Assembly: GCF_015277815.1 (NCBI RefSeq)
Contig: NZ_CP063813.1
Coordinates: 1,984,001 to 2,048,000, forward strand
Reading direction: 5' to 3'
Length of the DNA: 64,000 nucleotides
Source: Microbacterium atlanticum
Lineage (GTDB): Bacteria > Actinomycetota > Actinomycetes > Actinomycetales > Microbacteriaceae
Shown: in pieces, positions 1 to 7,848 of the stretch
Layout of the letters: each line of letters starts with the position of its first letter
Position numbering within the stretch: the first letter of the stretch is position 1
The notes under the pieces: generated by a model
What the model was told of the DNA's origin: nothing
What the model saw: only the letters and a program-made list of their open reading frames with translations
The model's database searches: none
Translations under genes and position numbers: made by a program

Positions 1-618
1 GGCCTGGAACGCGGTGATCGCGATCGCCCCGAACATCACGAGCACCGCGAGCTTGATGACGACCATCACCACATTGACGATCGCCGACTCGCGCGTGCCG
101 CGGATGAGCAGCAGCGCACACAGTCCCACCAGGACGACGGCCGGCAGGTTGATGACCCCGCCTTCGAGCGGGCCGACCGTGAGGGCGGCCGGGATGTCCC
201 ATCCGAGCAGGTCGCCGACGAGCCGGTCGAGGTAGCCGCTCCAGCCCGAGGCGACGGCGGCGGTCGACACGCCGTACTCCAGCATCAGGCATGCGGCCAC
301 GCCCATCGCCACGATCTCGCCGAGCGTGGCGTAGGCGTACGAGTAGGTGGAGCCCGACACCGGCACGGCGGACGCCATCTCGGCGTAGCAGACGGCCGAG
401 AGCCCCGCGGCGACAGCCGCCACGACGAAGGCGAGCATGACCGCGGGTCCCGCGAGCGGCACGGCTTCGTGCATGACGAAGAACACGCCCGTGCCGACGG
501 TCGACCCGACGCCGAGCATCGCGAGCTGGAAGGTGCCGATGCCGCGGGTAAGACCGCCGGGCGCAGCCGCCGGCGGGGCCACGGGCTTGCGACGGAACAG
601 CTCCTGGGCCCGGCTCAT
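1..618 (-). CDS. APC-family amino acid permease (C-terminus cut by window edge)
   Basis: Reading the minus strand from ATG 618 gives MSRAQELFRRKPVAPPAA, then an amphipathic segment and GVGSTVGTGVFFVM, the glycine-rich first membrane helix of the amino acid-polyamine-organocation family. The SYAYATLGE segment resembles the cationic amino acid transporter branch. About 206 residues with roughly five or six hydrophobic segments are visible and the frame stays open to base 1, so the gene continues outside the window. A strong ribosome site, GGAGGAGGAC, lies about 5-8 bases upstream. It would import an amino acid across the plasma membrane; the substrate cannot be told. No partner gene is visible. 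Confidence 0.88.
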   Translation of the reverse strand, partial: MSRAQELFRRKPVAPPAAAPGGLTRGIGTFQLAMLGVGSTVGTGVFFVMHEAVPLAGPAVMLAFVVAAVAAGLSAVCYAEMASAVPVSGSTYSYAYATLGEIVAMGVAACLMLEYGVSTAAVASGWSGYLDRLVGDLLGWDIPAALTVGPLEGGVINLPAVVLVGLCALLLIRGTRESAIVNVVMVVIKLAVLVMFGAIAITAFQA

Positions 619-682
619 CGATGTGTCCTCCTCCGACGCGACTGCATGAGTCTAGGCGGGCCCGGAGGGCGGATATGCAGGG

Positions 683-1087
683 TCAGGAGAACGCCGCCCG
701 GAAGTCGTCGGAGGGCTCGATGGGCTCGATCACATCCACGAGCACGTCGCCGGGTGCGACGAGGATGAAGTGACGCTGGCCGAAGGGCTCGTCTCGGAGG
801 GCGAGCACGCACGGCAGCCCAGCGTCGGCTACCAGACGCTCGTACGCCGCCCGGGCGTCGTCGACTTCCACGTTCAGCAGCACTCCTCGCGCGGGAACGC
901 CGAACCCCGCCGGGATCGTGTCGTGGTCGCTGGCGAGGAACGCCAGCTCCGCCGCGTCGCGCCGCAGGCTGACGTACCAGTCCGCGGCGAACGTGGGCGC
1001 GAACCCCAAGTGCTCTTCGAAGAAGCGGGCGGCAGCGGGGGCATCCGTCGTCATCACGACCGGATAGAAGCTGGTCATCGTCTCCAT
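683..1087 (-). CDS. VOC/glyoxalase-superfamily protein
   Basis: A 134-residue protein with the single vicinal-oxygen-chelate layout: a beta-alpha-beta half with [10 protein letters not shown] near residue 20-30 and a second half with [20 protein letters not shown] near the end. Proteins like this are glyoxalase, bleomycin-resistance or dioxygenase relatives, or binding proteins with no catalysis; the metal ligands are not clear enough to choose. ATG 1087 is preceded by AAAGGAGAG, which fixes the start. It is divergent from a TetR regulator 68 bases away, with a shared palindrome between them, so that regulator probably controls it. The substrate or inducer is unknown. Confidence 0.85.
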   Translation of the reverse strand: METMTSFYPVVMTTDAPAAARFFEEHLGFAPTFAADWYVSLRRDAAELAFLASDHDTIPAGFGVPARGVLLNVEVDDARAAYERLVADAGLPCVLALRDEPFGQRHFILVAPGDVLVDVIEPIEPSDDFRAAFS

Positions 1088-1094
1088 GGTCTCT

Positions 1095-1150
1095 CCTTTA
1101 CGTACACTGTGTCGGTAAGCTGAACGATACATACTCGACGTACGTAAAGG
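1095..1150. promoter_or_regulatory. Inverted-repeat operator between VOC gene and tetR
   Basis: CCTTTACGTAC (1095-1105) and GTACGTAAAGG (1140-1150) are perfect 11-base inverted arms 34 bases apart. Each contains the palindrome TACGTA and each arm also carries the AAAGG ribosome site of the gene it faces. The arrangement between a TetR gene and its divergent target suggests a two-site operator for both genes. The binding protein is inferred from position only. Confidence 0.6.
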
Positions 1151-1155
1151 AACCC

Positions 1156-1737
1156 ATGCCTCGCGCAAGCGCTGCCGACGCCGCCGAGACCGCACGACGA
1201 GTGCTGGACATCGCCCGCGAGAGGTTCTCGGCGGAGGGCTTCGCCGCGGCATCCGTCGACGACATCGCTCGCCGGGCGGGTGTCACGCGCGGTGCCGTGT
1301 ACCACCACTACGACGGCAAGCCGGCACTGTTCCGTGCCGTCGCCGCGCAGCTGCAGAGCGAGATCGCGGCTCGCGTCGTCGCGACCGCGGAGCAGGAGAC
1401 GGATGCCGCGGCTCAGCTTCGCGCCGGAAGTCACGCCTTCCTCGACGCGATCACCGACGACCGCGCCGCGCGGGTGCTCCTCGTCGACGCACCCGCGGTC
1501 CTCGGCTGGGCGCAGTGGCGAGAGCTGGATGCCGCCGCCTCGGGGCGCGAGCTGCGCGAGGCCGTCGAGGCGCTGGGCACGGTGCCGCCCGACCTCGTCG
1601 ACGCGGTCTCGCAGCAGCTGAGCGGCGCCATGAACGAGGCCGCGCTGCGCCTCGCCGACCGGCCCGACGACGTCGCCGCGCGGGACTGCGCCCACCGGGC
1701 TCTCGACCTGCTGCTGGACGCCGTGGCGCCGCGCTGA
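1156..1737 (+). CDS. TetR/AcrR-family transcriptional regulator
   Basis: A 193-residue protein. Residues 12-60 form the TetR DNA-binding domain: [17 protein letters not shown], then [23 protein letters not shown], the classic helix-turn-helix with the YHHY recognition segment. The remaining 130 residues are the ligand-binding domain, which is not recognisable to substrate level. ATG 1156 follows AAAGGAACCC. It is divergent from the VOC gene and the two share a 68-base intergenic palindrome, so autorepression plus control of the VOC gene is the simplest reading. Known members repress until a small ligand binds. Confidence 0.92.
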   Translation: MPRASAADAAETARRVLDIARERFSAEGFAAASVDDIARRAGVTRGAVYHHYDGKPALFRAVAAQLQSEIAARVVATAEQETDAAAQLRAGSHAFLDAITDDRAARVLLVDAPAVLGWAQWRELDAAASGRELREAVEALGTVPPDLVDAVSQQLSGAMNEAALRLADRPDDVAARDCAHRALDLLLDAVAPR

Positions 1738-1839
1738 CCTGCGCGCGTCGCGCTCCGGCCGATCACCGGTCCGCGCGCGCCGCCCTGGCCGGAGCGGCAC
1801 CGGGCTGGTACGGTGCAGAACCGACGGAGGGACGACGAC

Positions 1840-3447
1840 GTGACCGCAGCGAACACCGGCCCCACAGGCGCCACGACGACCCCGCCCAGACGCGAGGAAT
1901 GGACCGGCCAGGTCGGCTTCATCCTCTCCGCCATCGGCTCGGCGGTCGGTCTCGGCAACATCTGGCGCTTCCCGGGCGTCGCGTACGAGAACGGCGGCGG
2001 GGCGTTCCTGATCCCCTACCTCGTCGCCCTGCTGACCGCGGGCATCCCGATCCTGTTCCTGGACTACGCGCTCGGTCACCGCTTCCGGGGCGCCGCGCCG
2101 ACCGCCTTCCGGCGCGTCGGGCGCACGGTGGGACGATGGACGGAGTCGCTCGGCTGGTTCCAGGTCGCGATCGCCTTCGTCATCGGCCTCTACTACACGG
2201 CCGTCATCGCGTGGGCGCTCAGCTACTTCGTCTTCTCGTTCGACCTGCGCTGGGGCGATGACCCGGCGGGCTTCCTGACCGGCGAGTACCTCAAGGTGGG
2301 CGAGCCGGGGCTCAGCCTCGAGTTCGTGCCGGGCGTCCTGATCCCCCTCGCGATCGTCTGGATCGCGGCGATCGCCGTGCTCGCCGCGGGCGTGGCCAAG
2401 GGTCTGCAGCGGGTGAACGTCGTCTTCCTGCCGCTCCTGGTGGTCGCGTTCCTCGTCCTCGTCGTGCGCGCGCTGTTCCTCGACGGCGCGGCGGAAGGAC
2501 TCAACGCCCTCTTCACGCCGAACTGGGCGGCGTTGGCGGATCCCGACGTGTGGATCGCGGCGTACAGCCAGATCTTCTTCTCGCTGTCGATCGCCTTCGG
2601 CATCATGATCACCTACGCCTCGTATCGCCGGCGCAAGGCCAACCTGACGGGGCCGGGTCTTGTGGTGGCGTTCGCCAACTCGTCCTTCGAGGTGCTGGCC
2701 GGCATCGGCGTCTTCGCCACCCTCGGGTTCTTCGCGTTTCAGCAGAACGTCGCGGTGTCGGAGCTCGAGGGCCTGACGGGAGTCGGACTCTCGTTCATCA
2801 CCTTCCCCGCGATCGTGTCTCAGATGCCCGGCGGCCCGCTGTTCGGCTGCCTCTTCTTCGGATCGCTGACGCTCGCGGGCTTCACATCGCTGATCTCGGT
2901 GCTGCAGGTGGTCTCGGCCGCGATCCAGGAGAAGTTCGGCCTGTCGACGCGCGCCGCCGCTATCGGTGTGGGCGTCCTGTCGGCCGTGCTGTCCATCCTC
3001 TTCTTCTCGACGACGACCGGGCTGCTCGCCCTGGACGTCACCGACCAGTGGGCGAACAACATCGGGATCGTGGCATCCGCCGTCCTCACCACCATCCTCG
3101 TGATCTGGGTGCTCCGCCGCGGTCCCGAGCTGCGGTTCCACCTCAACGCCGTCTCGACGTTCAAGGTGGGCAAGGTTTGGATCGCGCTGGTGGGCGTGCT
3201 CGCACCCGTCGTGCTGGGCTACATGCTCATCTCACGCATCGTCACGCTCGGGGTGGAGGGGTACGCGGATCTGCCCGAGTGGTATCTCCTCGTCTTCGGC
3301 TGGGGAACGATCCTGTTCATCGTCGTGGCGGCGATCGCGGTGACGGCGCTGCGGTGGCGGCAGTCGCCGGATGACTTCACCGCCTGGCCCGACTATCCGA
3401 CGCCGCGCGCAGGCGGCGCGGTGCGCACCGAGAAGGAGTCGTCATGA
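1840..3447 (+). CDS. metP: Neurotransmitter:sodium symporter family, MetP-like methionine/alanine importer
   Basis: A 535-residue, about 12-helix transporter. The first helix carries SAIGSAVGLGNIWRFP, the signature of the neurotransmitter:sodium symporter family, with the unwound sodium and substrate site. GTG 1840 is chosen because GGAGGG lies 8 bases upstream; an in-frame GTG at 1813 lacks a ribosome site. The stop overlaps the ATG of a 57-residue membrane peptide by four bases. This pair matches MetP/MetS of Corynebacterium glutamicum, a sodium-coupled methionine and alanine importer, so that function is inferred. No regulatory site was recognised upstream. Confidence 0.88.
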   Translation: MTAANTGPTGATTTPPRREEWTGQVGFILSAIGSAVGLGNIWRFPGVAYENGGGAFLIPYLVALLTAGIPILFLDYALGHRFRGAAPTAFRRVGRTVGRWTESLGWFQVAIAFVIGLYYTAVIAWALSYFVFSFDLRWGDDPAGFLTGEYLKVGEPGLSLEFVPGVLIPLAIVWIAAIAVLAAGVAKGLQRVNVVFLPLLVVAFLVLVVRALFLDGAAEGLNALFTPNWAALADPDVWIAAYSQIFFSLSIAFGIMITYASYRRRKANLTGPGLVVAFANSSFEVLAGIGVFATLGFFAFQQNVAVSELEGLTGVGLSFITFPAIVSQMPGGPLFGCLFFGSLTLAGFTSLISVLQVVSAAIQEKFGLSTRAAAIGVGVLSAVLSILFFSTTTGLLALDVTDQWANNIGIVASAVLTTILVIWVLRRGPELRFHLNAVSTFKVGKVWIALVGVLAPVVLGYMLISRIVTLGVEGYADLPEWYLLVFGWGTILFIVVAAIAVTALRWRQSPDDFTAWPDYPTPRAGGAVRTEKESS

Positions 3448-3617
3448 CACCGGTGGCGATCACCTTCCTCGTCCTGGCCATCGTGGTGGTGTGGGGCGGC
3501 CTCGTCGCGAGCGCCCTCTACCTGCGCCGTCGACCCGAGCTCAGCGACAGCGACTACCCCGCGGGCGCGCCGGACGACCACCGCGAAGACCGCGCTCCGC
3601 TCGAGCACGACACCTGA
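3444..3617 (+). CDS. metS: MetS-like small subunit of NSS-type methionine/alanine importer
   Basis: A 57-residue peptide starting MTPVAITFLVLAIVVVWG. It has one N-terminal membrane helix (about residues 4-27), then a positive stop RRR and a hydrophilic tail ending EDRAPLEHDT. ATG 3444 overlaps the TGA of the transporter (ATGA), with AGAAGGAG just upstream, so translation is coupled. Peptides of this length and layout directly behind NSS transporters are the MetS family, needed for transport activity in Corynebacterium. The gene is short enough to be missed by size-filtered annotation. Confidence 0.83.
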   Translation: MTPVAITFLVLAIVVVWGGLVASALYLRRRPELSDSDYPAGAPDDHREDRAPLEHDT

Positions 3618-3652
3618 CGGCGGCGCGGGCGCCGCCGTCAGGTCACGACAGG

Positions 3653-4429
3653 TCAGTTCAGGGCGCGCGTCGAGGCCGGGATGACGCCGCCGCGGTAGAG
3701 CTCGGCTGCGGTGTCCTGCAGCGCCGTCAGCGCGACGCGCTGCGTCATCGGGCCGTACGAGATACGGGCGACCCCGAGCGCCCCGTACTCGGTGGACGAC
3801 AGGGCGCCGGGCAGGCCGATCACACTGATGCGACGCTCGCCGATGCCCGCCACCAGTTCGCCCGTCATCTCGGCGTTCAGAACGCCGGGCACGAACACGA
3901 GGTCGGCGCCCGCGTCGAGGTACGCCCGTCCGCGCTCGATGGCGTCGGCGATCGACTCCCCGACGGGCCGGTCCTTGGCCCGCACGAGAGCGTCGGTGCG
4001 GGCGTTGAGAACGAACGGGACGCCTTCGGACTCGCCCGCCTTGACGATCGCCCTGACCGCTGCGACGGCTTCGTCGAGCGGCCGCAAGCGGTCCTCCACA
4101 TTCGCGCCGACGACGCCGGCGCCGATCGCGCGGCGGACGGTCTCGCCTGCATCGTCGTAGCCGGCGTCCAGGTCGGCGCTGACCGGCAGATCACCGGCTG
4201 CCTCGACGATGCGGGCGAGCATGTCCAGCGACAGGTCCAGCGGGATGGTGCCGTCGGCATAGCCGAAGGTCGCGGCGATCGAGTGCCCGGCGGTGGCGAT
4301 CGCCCGGGTCTCGGGGAGGGCCGCGACGGCGCGGGTCGACACGGCGTCCCACACGTTCACGACGCGCAGGATCTCGGGCGCGGCGTGCAGGTGGGCAAGG
4401 ATCTGTGCCTTCTCGGCCTGAGTGGTCAT
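3653..4429 (-). CDS. Isocitrate lyase/PEP mutase superfamily protein
   Basis: About 258 residues with the phosphoenolpyruvate mutase fold. Near residue 25 is VVNVWDAVSTR, in the middle SADLDAGYDD, the metal-binding aspartates of the family, and then GANVEDR, the conserved glutamate segment. Relatives include PEP mutase, methylisocitrate lyase, carboxyvinyl-carboxyphosphonate mutase and oxaloacetate hydrolase; substrate cannot be assigned. The KKCGH loop typical of isocitrate lyases is not seen. ATG 4429 is preferred over an in-frame GTG at 4438, but neither has a clear ribosome site. Flanking genes give no pathway hint. Confidence 0.85.
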   Translation of the reverse strand: MTTQAEKAQILAHLHAAPEILRVVNVWDAVSTRAVAALPETRAIATAGHSIAATFGYADGTIPLDLSLDMLARIVEAAGDLPVSADLDAGYDDAGETVRRAIGAGVVGANVEDRLRPLDEAVAAVRAIVKAGESEGVPFVLNARTDALVRAKDRPVGESIADAIERGRAYLDAGADLVFVPGVLNAEMTGELVAGIGERRISVIGLPGALSSTEYGALGVARISYGPMTQRVALTALQDTAAELYRGGVIPASTRALN

Positions 4430-4469
4430 GCAACTCACGCTATCGGCGCCCGCGCACGGGCCGGGCCTC

Positions 4470-4886
4470 TCAGGGCGGATCGATGCGGCCGTCCAGGTAC
4501 CACCACCGCCCGCTCTGCCTGACGAAGCGGCTCCGCTCGTGCAGCACGCCGCGCTCCCGGCCGGATCGCCAGCCGGCGCGGAACTCCACGATGCCGCGCG
4601 CGTCCTCCTCGCCTCCCGCGTCCACCTCGAGGATCTCCAGGCCCGTCCAACGCTGCGCCGGATCGAGGGTCAGATCCGCCGGGCAGGTTCCCGGATGCCA
4701 CGTGCCGGCGAGGTACCGCTCGTCGCCGACGACGAAGGCGGTGTAGCGGGAGCGCATCAGCCGCTCGGCGGTCGGCGCCGGAGTTCCGCGCAGCAGCGGG
4801 GCGCAGCATCCGCCGAACCGCTCGCCGCTGCCGCACGGGCAGCGGTCCGCATCGGCCACGCGGGGGAAGCCGGAGTCCGGCGACAC
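4470..4886 (-). CDS. YchJ family protein with SEC-C zinc motif
   Basis: A 138-residue protein. The N-terminus carries CPCGSGERFGGCC, a SEC-C type zinc motif, followed by LMRSRYTAFVVGDERYL, the signature of the YchJ (UPF0225) family, and an NTF2-like body rich in tryptophans (WHPGTC, ERGVLHERSRF, GRWWYLDG). GTG 4886 is chosen: it starts one base after the TGA of the upstream DksA-like gene, with GGAG just before it, so it is probably translated by coupling. The biochemical role of YchJ is not established. Confidence 0.82.
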   Translation of the reverse strand: MSPDSGFPRVADADRCPCGSGERFGGCCAPLLRGTPAPTAERLMRSRYTAFVVGDERYLAGTWHPGTCPADLTLDPAQRWTGLEILEVDAGGEEDARGIVEFRAGWRSGRERGVLHERSRFVRQSGRWWYLDGRIDPP

Positions 4887-4887
4887 G

Positions 4888-5253
4888 TCACGCTCCGGCC
4901 TTCTGGGCGCACGAGACGCACCGGGTCGCGAAGGGCCGCGCACGCAGGCGGGCGATCGGGATGCCTCGCCCGCAGTCGGAGCACACGCCGTAGGTGCCCG
5001 CCTCCCAGCGCCTGACCGCCTCGTCGATCTCGGCGATCTCACGGCGGGCACCCTCGGCGAGCCCCACCGTGCGGGCCCACTCCCCCGACAGTGTGACGCC
5101 GTCTGGGTCGTGCTCGTCGTCGGCGACGTCGGTGCCGCGGTCGGCGCGCAGCCCGGCGAGCGTGTCGTCCAGCATCGCCAGACGCGTCGTCGCCGCGTCA
5201 TGCAGCTCGTCCAGCAGCGCTCGCAACTCGAGCCGGCTCGCGGCGGTCGTCAT
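4888..5253 (-). CDS. DksA/TraR C4-type zinc finger protein
   Basis: A 121-residue protein. An alpha-helical, acidic N-terminal part (about 1-80, probably a helical hairpin) is followed by CSDCGRGIPIARLRARPFA and TRCVSC, a four-cysteine zinc finger of the DksA/TraR type. Known relatives bind RNA polymerase through its secondary channel or act as general transcription factors; in actinobacteria several copies exist with mostly unknown roles. ATG 5253 gives the usual family length; no clear ribosome site precedes it. It forms a two-gene unit with the YchJ gene, spaced by one base. Confidence 0.85.
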   Translation of the reverse strand: MTTAASRLELRALLDELHDAATTRLAMLDDTLAGLRADRGTDVADDEHDPDGVTLSGEWARTVGLAEGARREIAEIDEAVRRWEAGTYGVCSDCGRGIPIARLRARPFATRCVSCAQKAGA

Positions 5254-5588
5254 CGCACGAGGATACGCCCGGATGCCGCGGCAGCTGTGGCGGCATGCCG
5301 TGTGGCATCGCGGCCACATCGTGCGGTGATTGCACGGCGCAGCCATGGCCGGCTCACAGGCGGGGTTGCGATGATTGATCAGTACGCCGGAAGGGACTGT
5401 TCAGTCCTGTCCGGTGCACCGAACGGCGATGCGTCCTTCGTACGGGAGCCCTGTACCCCCCAGCACGGACTCCCGTGGACCCGCCCGAAGCCGGCGATCC
5501 GAGCCCCCGTCGAGATCGCCGGCTTCCTCCGCCTGCGGGTGTGGATAACTCCCGAGCCTCACCGGGCGCCGCGATTAGCGTGGGTGTC
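5254..5588. other. 335-base intergenic region with inverted repeats
   Basis: No convincing gene is visible. The region separates the divergent dksA-like gene and the lipoprotein gene. It holds GGACTG-TT-CAGTCC near 5400 and a perfect 13-base inverted repeat, GAAGCCGGCGATC at 5487-5499 with its complement at 5514-5526, without a T tract. A TAGCGT box lies 7 bases before the lipoprotein start at 5589. The base composition is less GC-rich than in the neighbouring metabolic genes. Confidence 0.5.
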
Positions 5589-6122
5589 GTGAGGAACCGC
5601 GGGGTCGCAGCCATCGGGATCGCGCTCGTGCTCGCCCTCTCGGGGTGCTCGACGCCCGAGCCTCCCGCTCCGACTCCCACCGCAGCCTTCGCGAGTGAGG
5701 AAGAGGCGTTCGCCGCCGCGGAGGCGACGTACCGCGCGTACGTCGACGCACTGAACGCGGTCGACCTGAGCGACCCCGAGACGTTCGAGGGCGTTTACGA
5801 GTGGACGACGGGCGAGGCGAACGCCTCCGATCGAAAGAGCCTGTCGAGCTTTCACGCTGACGGAGTCACCGTTGTTGGTGAGTCTGTCGTCACCCGGTTG
5901 GAACTCGCAGCGTATGAGCCAATGAAGAGCGAGGTGTCCCTGGACGTATGTGTGGACGTGTCGTCGGTCGATCTGCTGGACGCGAGCGGTCAATCTATAG
6001 TCGACAGCACTCGGCCAGACATGCAGCGCACAACGGTGTCGCTAGTCCATGAGCCCAACGCACCCCGCAGCTTGCTTATCGAAGACATCAGCGCCCGGCA
6101 GGACGGGCCTCCATGCAGTTGA
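5589..6122 (+). CDS. Putative lipoprotein of unknown function
   Basis: A 177-residue protein. MRNRGVAAIGIALVLALSGC is a short charged n-region, a hydrophobic core and a lipobox LSGC with cysteine 20, so it should be lipidated and anchored outside the membrane. A proline-rich linker (PEPPAPTPT) leads to SEEEAFAAAEATYRAYVDALN, a helix common in actinobacterial lipoproteins with an NTF2-like fold, and a body I do not recognise. GTG 5589 is chosen because TAGCGT sits 7 bases upstream, as in other apparently leaderless genes here. Codons such as TCT, ATA, TTG and GTA are more common than next door. It overlaps the next gene by 10 bases. Confidence 0.75.
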   Translation: MRNRGVAAIGIALVLALSGCSTPEPPAPTPTAAFASEEEAFAAAEATYRAYVDALNAVDLSDPETFEGVYEWTTGEANASDRKSLSSFHADGVTVVGESVVTRLELAAYEPMKSEVSLDVCVDVSSVDLLDASGQSIVDSTRPDMQRTTVSLVHEPNAPRSLLIEDISARQDGPPCS

Positions 6123-6874
6123 CGACGACACTTCTCGCCTTCGCGTTGTTGGCCGCTCCCTCCGGGGAGACCCCGCCCCCGTCTGGAGGGGCAGGTGGCT
6201 GGCAAACTGCCTATGTTGCCGAAGGCGGCTCCCAGCTCGACGTTGCTAGCGGGCGGGTTGAACCGGGGTCGCGTCCGGCGGACCGCAGCAGACCAAACTC
6301 CGGTGGGGAGGGGTCCGCCCCCGCCCCCGCTCCCCCCGAGGACTGCGGGCCGCTCAACCGGTGCATCGAGTACACCGTCGTCGGGTTCCCCGACGTGACC
6401 CTCGCCGACATCGCCTCCTTCCGTCCGGCGTCGCCGACGCTCGGCGGCGAGCCGGCCGGCTTCGGCGTCGTCGGCATGCCGACGAACCTGGTGGCGACGG
6501 CATCCGAGGAGCGCATCCCGGGGACGGTGCTCGGCTGGGACGTGACGGTGCGGTTCGTGCCGACGGCCTACATCTTCGACCACGGCGACGGCACCAGCAG
6601 CCGCACCTCCACCGGCGGCACGACGTGGGCGGCGCTCGGTCAGGGGCAGTTCACGCCCACCCCGACGAGCCACGTGTACCGCGAGCGGGGCACGTATGCG
6701 GTGTCGGTGACGGTCGAGTACGCGGCATCCGTCGACTTCGGCAACGGCGCGTGGCGCAGTGTGCCGGGGGTCGTCCGGGCCGAGGGGCCGGGCTACGGCG
6801 TCCGCGTGGTGGAGGTGCGCACCGCACTGGTCGATCGCACGTGCGCGGAGGACCCGTCGGGCCCAGGCTGCTGA
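6113..6874 (+). CDS. Putative secreted PKD-like domain protein
   Basis: About 253 residues. The N-terminus, MQLTTTLLAFALLAAPSG, is hydrophobic and may be a signal peptide, though it lacks basic residues. A disordered glycine-, serine- and proline-rich stretch runs to about residue 80. Then come PEDCGPLNRCIEY and a beta-rich domain with YIFDHGDGTSS and HVYRERGTYAVSVTVEY, which matches the start and end of a PKD-type fold used in surface adhesion or carbohydrate contact. The ATG lies inside the end of the lipoprotein gene, so the two are coupled and probably work together at the cell surface. The function is unknown. Confidence 0.72.
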   Translation: MQLTTTLLAFALLAAPSGETPPPSGGAGGWQTAYVAEGGSQLDVASGRVEPGSRPADRSRPNSGGEGSAPAPAPPEDCGPLNRCIEYTVVGFPDVTLADIASFRPASPTLGGEPAGFGVVGMPTNLVATASEERIPGTVLGWDVTVRFVPTAYIFDHGDGTSSRTSTGGTTWAALGQGQFTPTPTSHVYRERGTYAVSVTVEYAASVDFGNGAWRSVPGVVRAEGPGYGVRVVEVRTALVDRTCAEDPSGPGC

Positions 6875-6924
6875 ACACCGGCAGACCGAAGGTGCGCGTC
6901 GGCGCCGCGTGCCAGGATGAACGC

Positions 6925-7848
6925 GTGACCGAACGCCTGATGCTGCTGGACTCCGCTTCGCTGTACTTCCGAGCGTTCTACGGCGTCCCCGACACCGTGC
7001 GGGCCCCCGACGGGACTCCGGTGAACGCGGTGCGAGGCTTCCTCGACATCATCACGCGGCTCGTCACCACGTACCGTCCCTCCCATCTCGTCGCGTGCTG
7101 GGACGACGACTGGCGACCGCAGTGGCGGGTCGACCTGATCCCGACGTACAAGACCCACCGGGTCGCGGAGGTCGTCGCGCACGGCCCCGACGTCGAGGTC
7201 GTGCCCGACCCGCTCGAGGTGCAGGTGCCGGTCATCCGCGAGGCGCTCGACACCCTCGGCATCCGGATCGTCGGCGCGACTGAGCACGAGGCCGACGACG
7301 TGATCGGCACGCTGGCGACGACCGCCACCATGCCCGTCGACATCGTCACCGGCGACCGCGACCTGTTCCAGCTCGTCGACGACGCGCGCGGCGTGCGGGT
7401 GATCTACACCGCCCGGGGCATGAGCAACCTCGAAGTGCTGACCGACGCGTCGGTCGTCGCGAAGTACGGCGTCCTGCCCTCGCAGTACGCCGACTACGCG
7501 ACGCTGCGGGGCGACTCGTCGGACGGGCTGCCGGGCGTCGCCGGAATCGGGGAGAAGACGGCGGCCGGGCTGCTCGCGACCCACGGCGATCTCGTCGGCA
7601 TCATCGCGGCGGCGCAGGCCGGCGACGGCATGTCGGCGGGCGTCCGGTCCAAGGTGCTGTCCGGACTCCCCTATCTGACGGTCGCACCGCAGGTCGTCGC
7701 TGTCGTCCGCGACCTGCCGCTCCAGGTGCCCGACCACCGGCTGCGACCACTCGACGAGGATGCGAAGGCGGATGCCGCGGCGCTGGCGGAGCGGTGGGCG
7801 CTCTCGAGCGCGATGACCCGCATCGTCGATGCGCTCGACGCGCTGTAG
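6925..7848 (+). CDS. 5'-3' exonuclease (PolA-type flap nuclease domain)
   Basis: A 307-residue stand-alone nuclease resembling the N-terminal domain of DNA polymerase I. MLLDSASLYFRAFYG carries the first metal aspartate, HEADDVIGTLA and VTGDRDLFQLV the acidic metal centre, and GDSSDGLPGVAGIGEKTA the helix-three-turn region that grips duplex DNA. It should remove RNA primers or flaps, in parallel with PolA. GTG 6925 gives the natural N-terminus, with AGGA upstream. It ends immediately at the stop of the convergent PHP gene, with no gap, so read-through control must be by factors not seen here. Confidence 0.9.
   Translation: MTERLMLLDSASLYFRAFYGVPDTVRAPDGTPVNAVRGFLDIITRLVTTYRPSHLVACWDDDWRPQWRVDLIPTYKTHRVAEVVAHGPDVEVVPDPLEVQVPVIREALDTLGIRIVGATEHEADDVIGTLATTATMPVDIVTGDRDLFQLVDDARGVRVIYTARGMSNLEVLTDASVVAKYGVLPSQYADYATLRGDSSDGLPGVAGIGEKTAAGLLATHGDLVGIIAAAQAGDGMSAGVRSKVLSGLPYLTVAPQVVAVVRDLPLQVPDHRLRPLDEDAKADAAALAERWALSSAMTRIVDALDAL

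Noticed and set aside
1075..3141. Open frame of about 688 codons on the minus strand across the tetR and metP region
   Set aside because: Arg/Asp/Glu/His-rich shadow of two well-supported genes; no start signal or domain.
5360..5592. Possible small gene starting MIDQYAGRDCSVLSG before the lipoprotein
   Set aside because: No ribosome site, no similarity, and its end overlaps the lipoprotein start; it looks like a chance frame.
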